Of a stretch of 64,000 nt of DNA, positions 63,967-64,000 are shown piece after piece. Both the position numbers and the translations under genes were made by a program. Source of the DNA: Hyphomicrobiales bacterium (GTDB lineage: Bacteria > Pseudomonadota > Alphaproteobacteria > Rhizobiales > Beijerinckiaceae); contig UBZM01000036.1 of assembly GCA_900470095.1 (NCBI GenBank), forward strand, positions 282,465-346,464. Direction: 5' to 3'. Position 1 is the stretch's first letter. Every line of letters starts with the position of its first letter. The notes beneath the pieces are model-generated. The model ran no database searches, was not told the origin of the DNA, and saw only the letters and a program-made list of their open reading frames with translations.

Positions 63967-64000
63967 CGCAGCACCCATCCCTGGAAAGCGACGAAGGCGG
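63954..64000 (-). CDS. ABC transporter permease, C-terminal end (partial)
   Basis: A frame open to the window edge encodes AFVAFQGWVLRWKA and ends in TGA at 63954-63956, overlapping the ATPase start by 13 bp. Position and the short aromatic, basic tail fit the C-terminus of a SsuC/TauC-type permease. Only 14 residues are visible, so the call rests mainly on the neighbour. Confidence 0.5.
   Translation of the reverse strand, partial: AFVAFQGWVLRWKA

Overview
This is a 64-kb stretch of high-GC chromosome, densely coded on both strands. It most resembles an alphaproteobacterium of the order Hyphomicrobiales (a Bosea-like or related soil bacterium). The clues are a perfect alphaproteobacterial PHO box before pstS, a UvrB with a long basic N-terminal extension, a PrsD/PrsE-type type I exporter, a TRAP and ABC uptake repertoire typical of the group, and three copies of an intergenic repeat with the core CCGCAATCCACTTTTCGG. 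The genus is an inference. I saw no tRNA, rRNA, transposase, prophage or CRISPR array.

Layout. (1) 1-7.1 kb: sugar-acid catabolism. The tail of a GntR regulator and an SDR dehydrogenase lie on the plus strand. Facing them is a minus-strand operon of a GntR/FadR regulator, the TRAP transporter DctQ-DctM-DctP and two enolase-superfamily enzymes. (2) 7.3-15.4 kb: acylphosphatase, then a minus-strand RpiR regulator and a complete Dpp/Opp-type peptide ABC transporter, divergent from a metal-dependent amidohydrolase that may deacylate the imported substrate. (3) 16.1-36.1 kb: the most unusual region. It holds a GT4 glycosyltransferase and a MarR regulator, then divergently a type I secretion ABC protein and HlyD-type adaptor, an RTX protein made almost wholly of nonapeptide repeats, and ten tightly packed genes. 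These encode two GT2-like proteins (one with its metal-binding motifs lost), two paralogous GT4 enzymes, a methyltransferase, a tail-anchored protein, two polysaccharide pyruvyl transferases flanking a secreted beta-propeller-like protein, and a GSCFA protein. I read it as a secretion and surface-glycan (or glycoprotein) locus. (4) 36.1-43.8 kb: nitroreductase, two small unknown genes, an SbmA/YddA-like ABC exporter, an unknown protein, an ABC-F ATPase, a YbhN-like membrane protein and a periplasmic M15-like peptidase. (5) 44.3-50.8 kb: the phosphate regulon phoR-pstSCAB-phoU-phoB. (6) 50.9-57.5 kb: YnfA, a HI0933-like flavoprotein, a GreA/B-like factor, a DUF1801 protein, UvrB, a GIY-YIG protein and a 26-residue membrane peptide with a perfect ribosome binding site. 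(7) 57.9-64 kb: copper nitrite reductase nirK with nirV, a redoxin, a DsbD/ScsB-like thiol transporter, and the start of an SsuB/TauB-type ABC transporter that runs off the window.

A recurring feature is a strong perfect hairpin directly after the gene for an exported or substrate-binding protein inside an operon (dctP, dppA, the RTX gene, pstS). This would fit a higher dose of that product than of the genes downstream. Coordinates of starts were chosen from ribosome binding sites, gene overlaps and family start points; all functions are read from sequence motifs without database searches.
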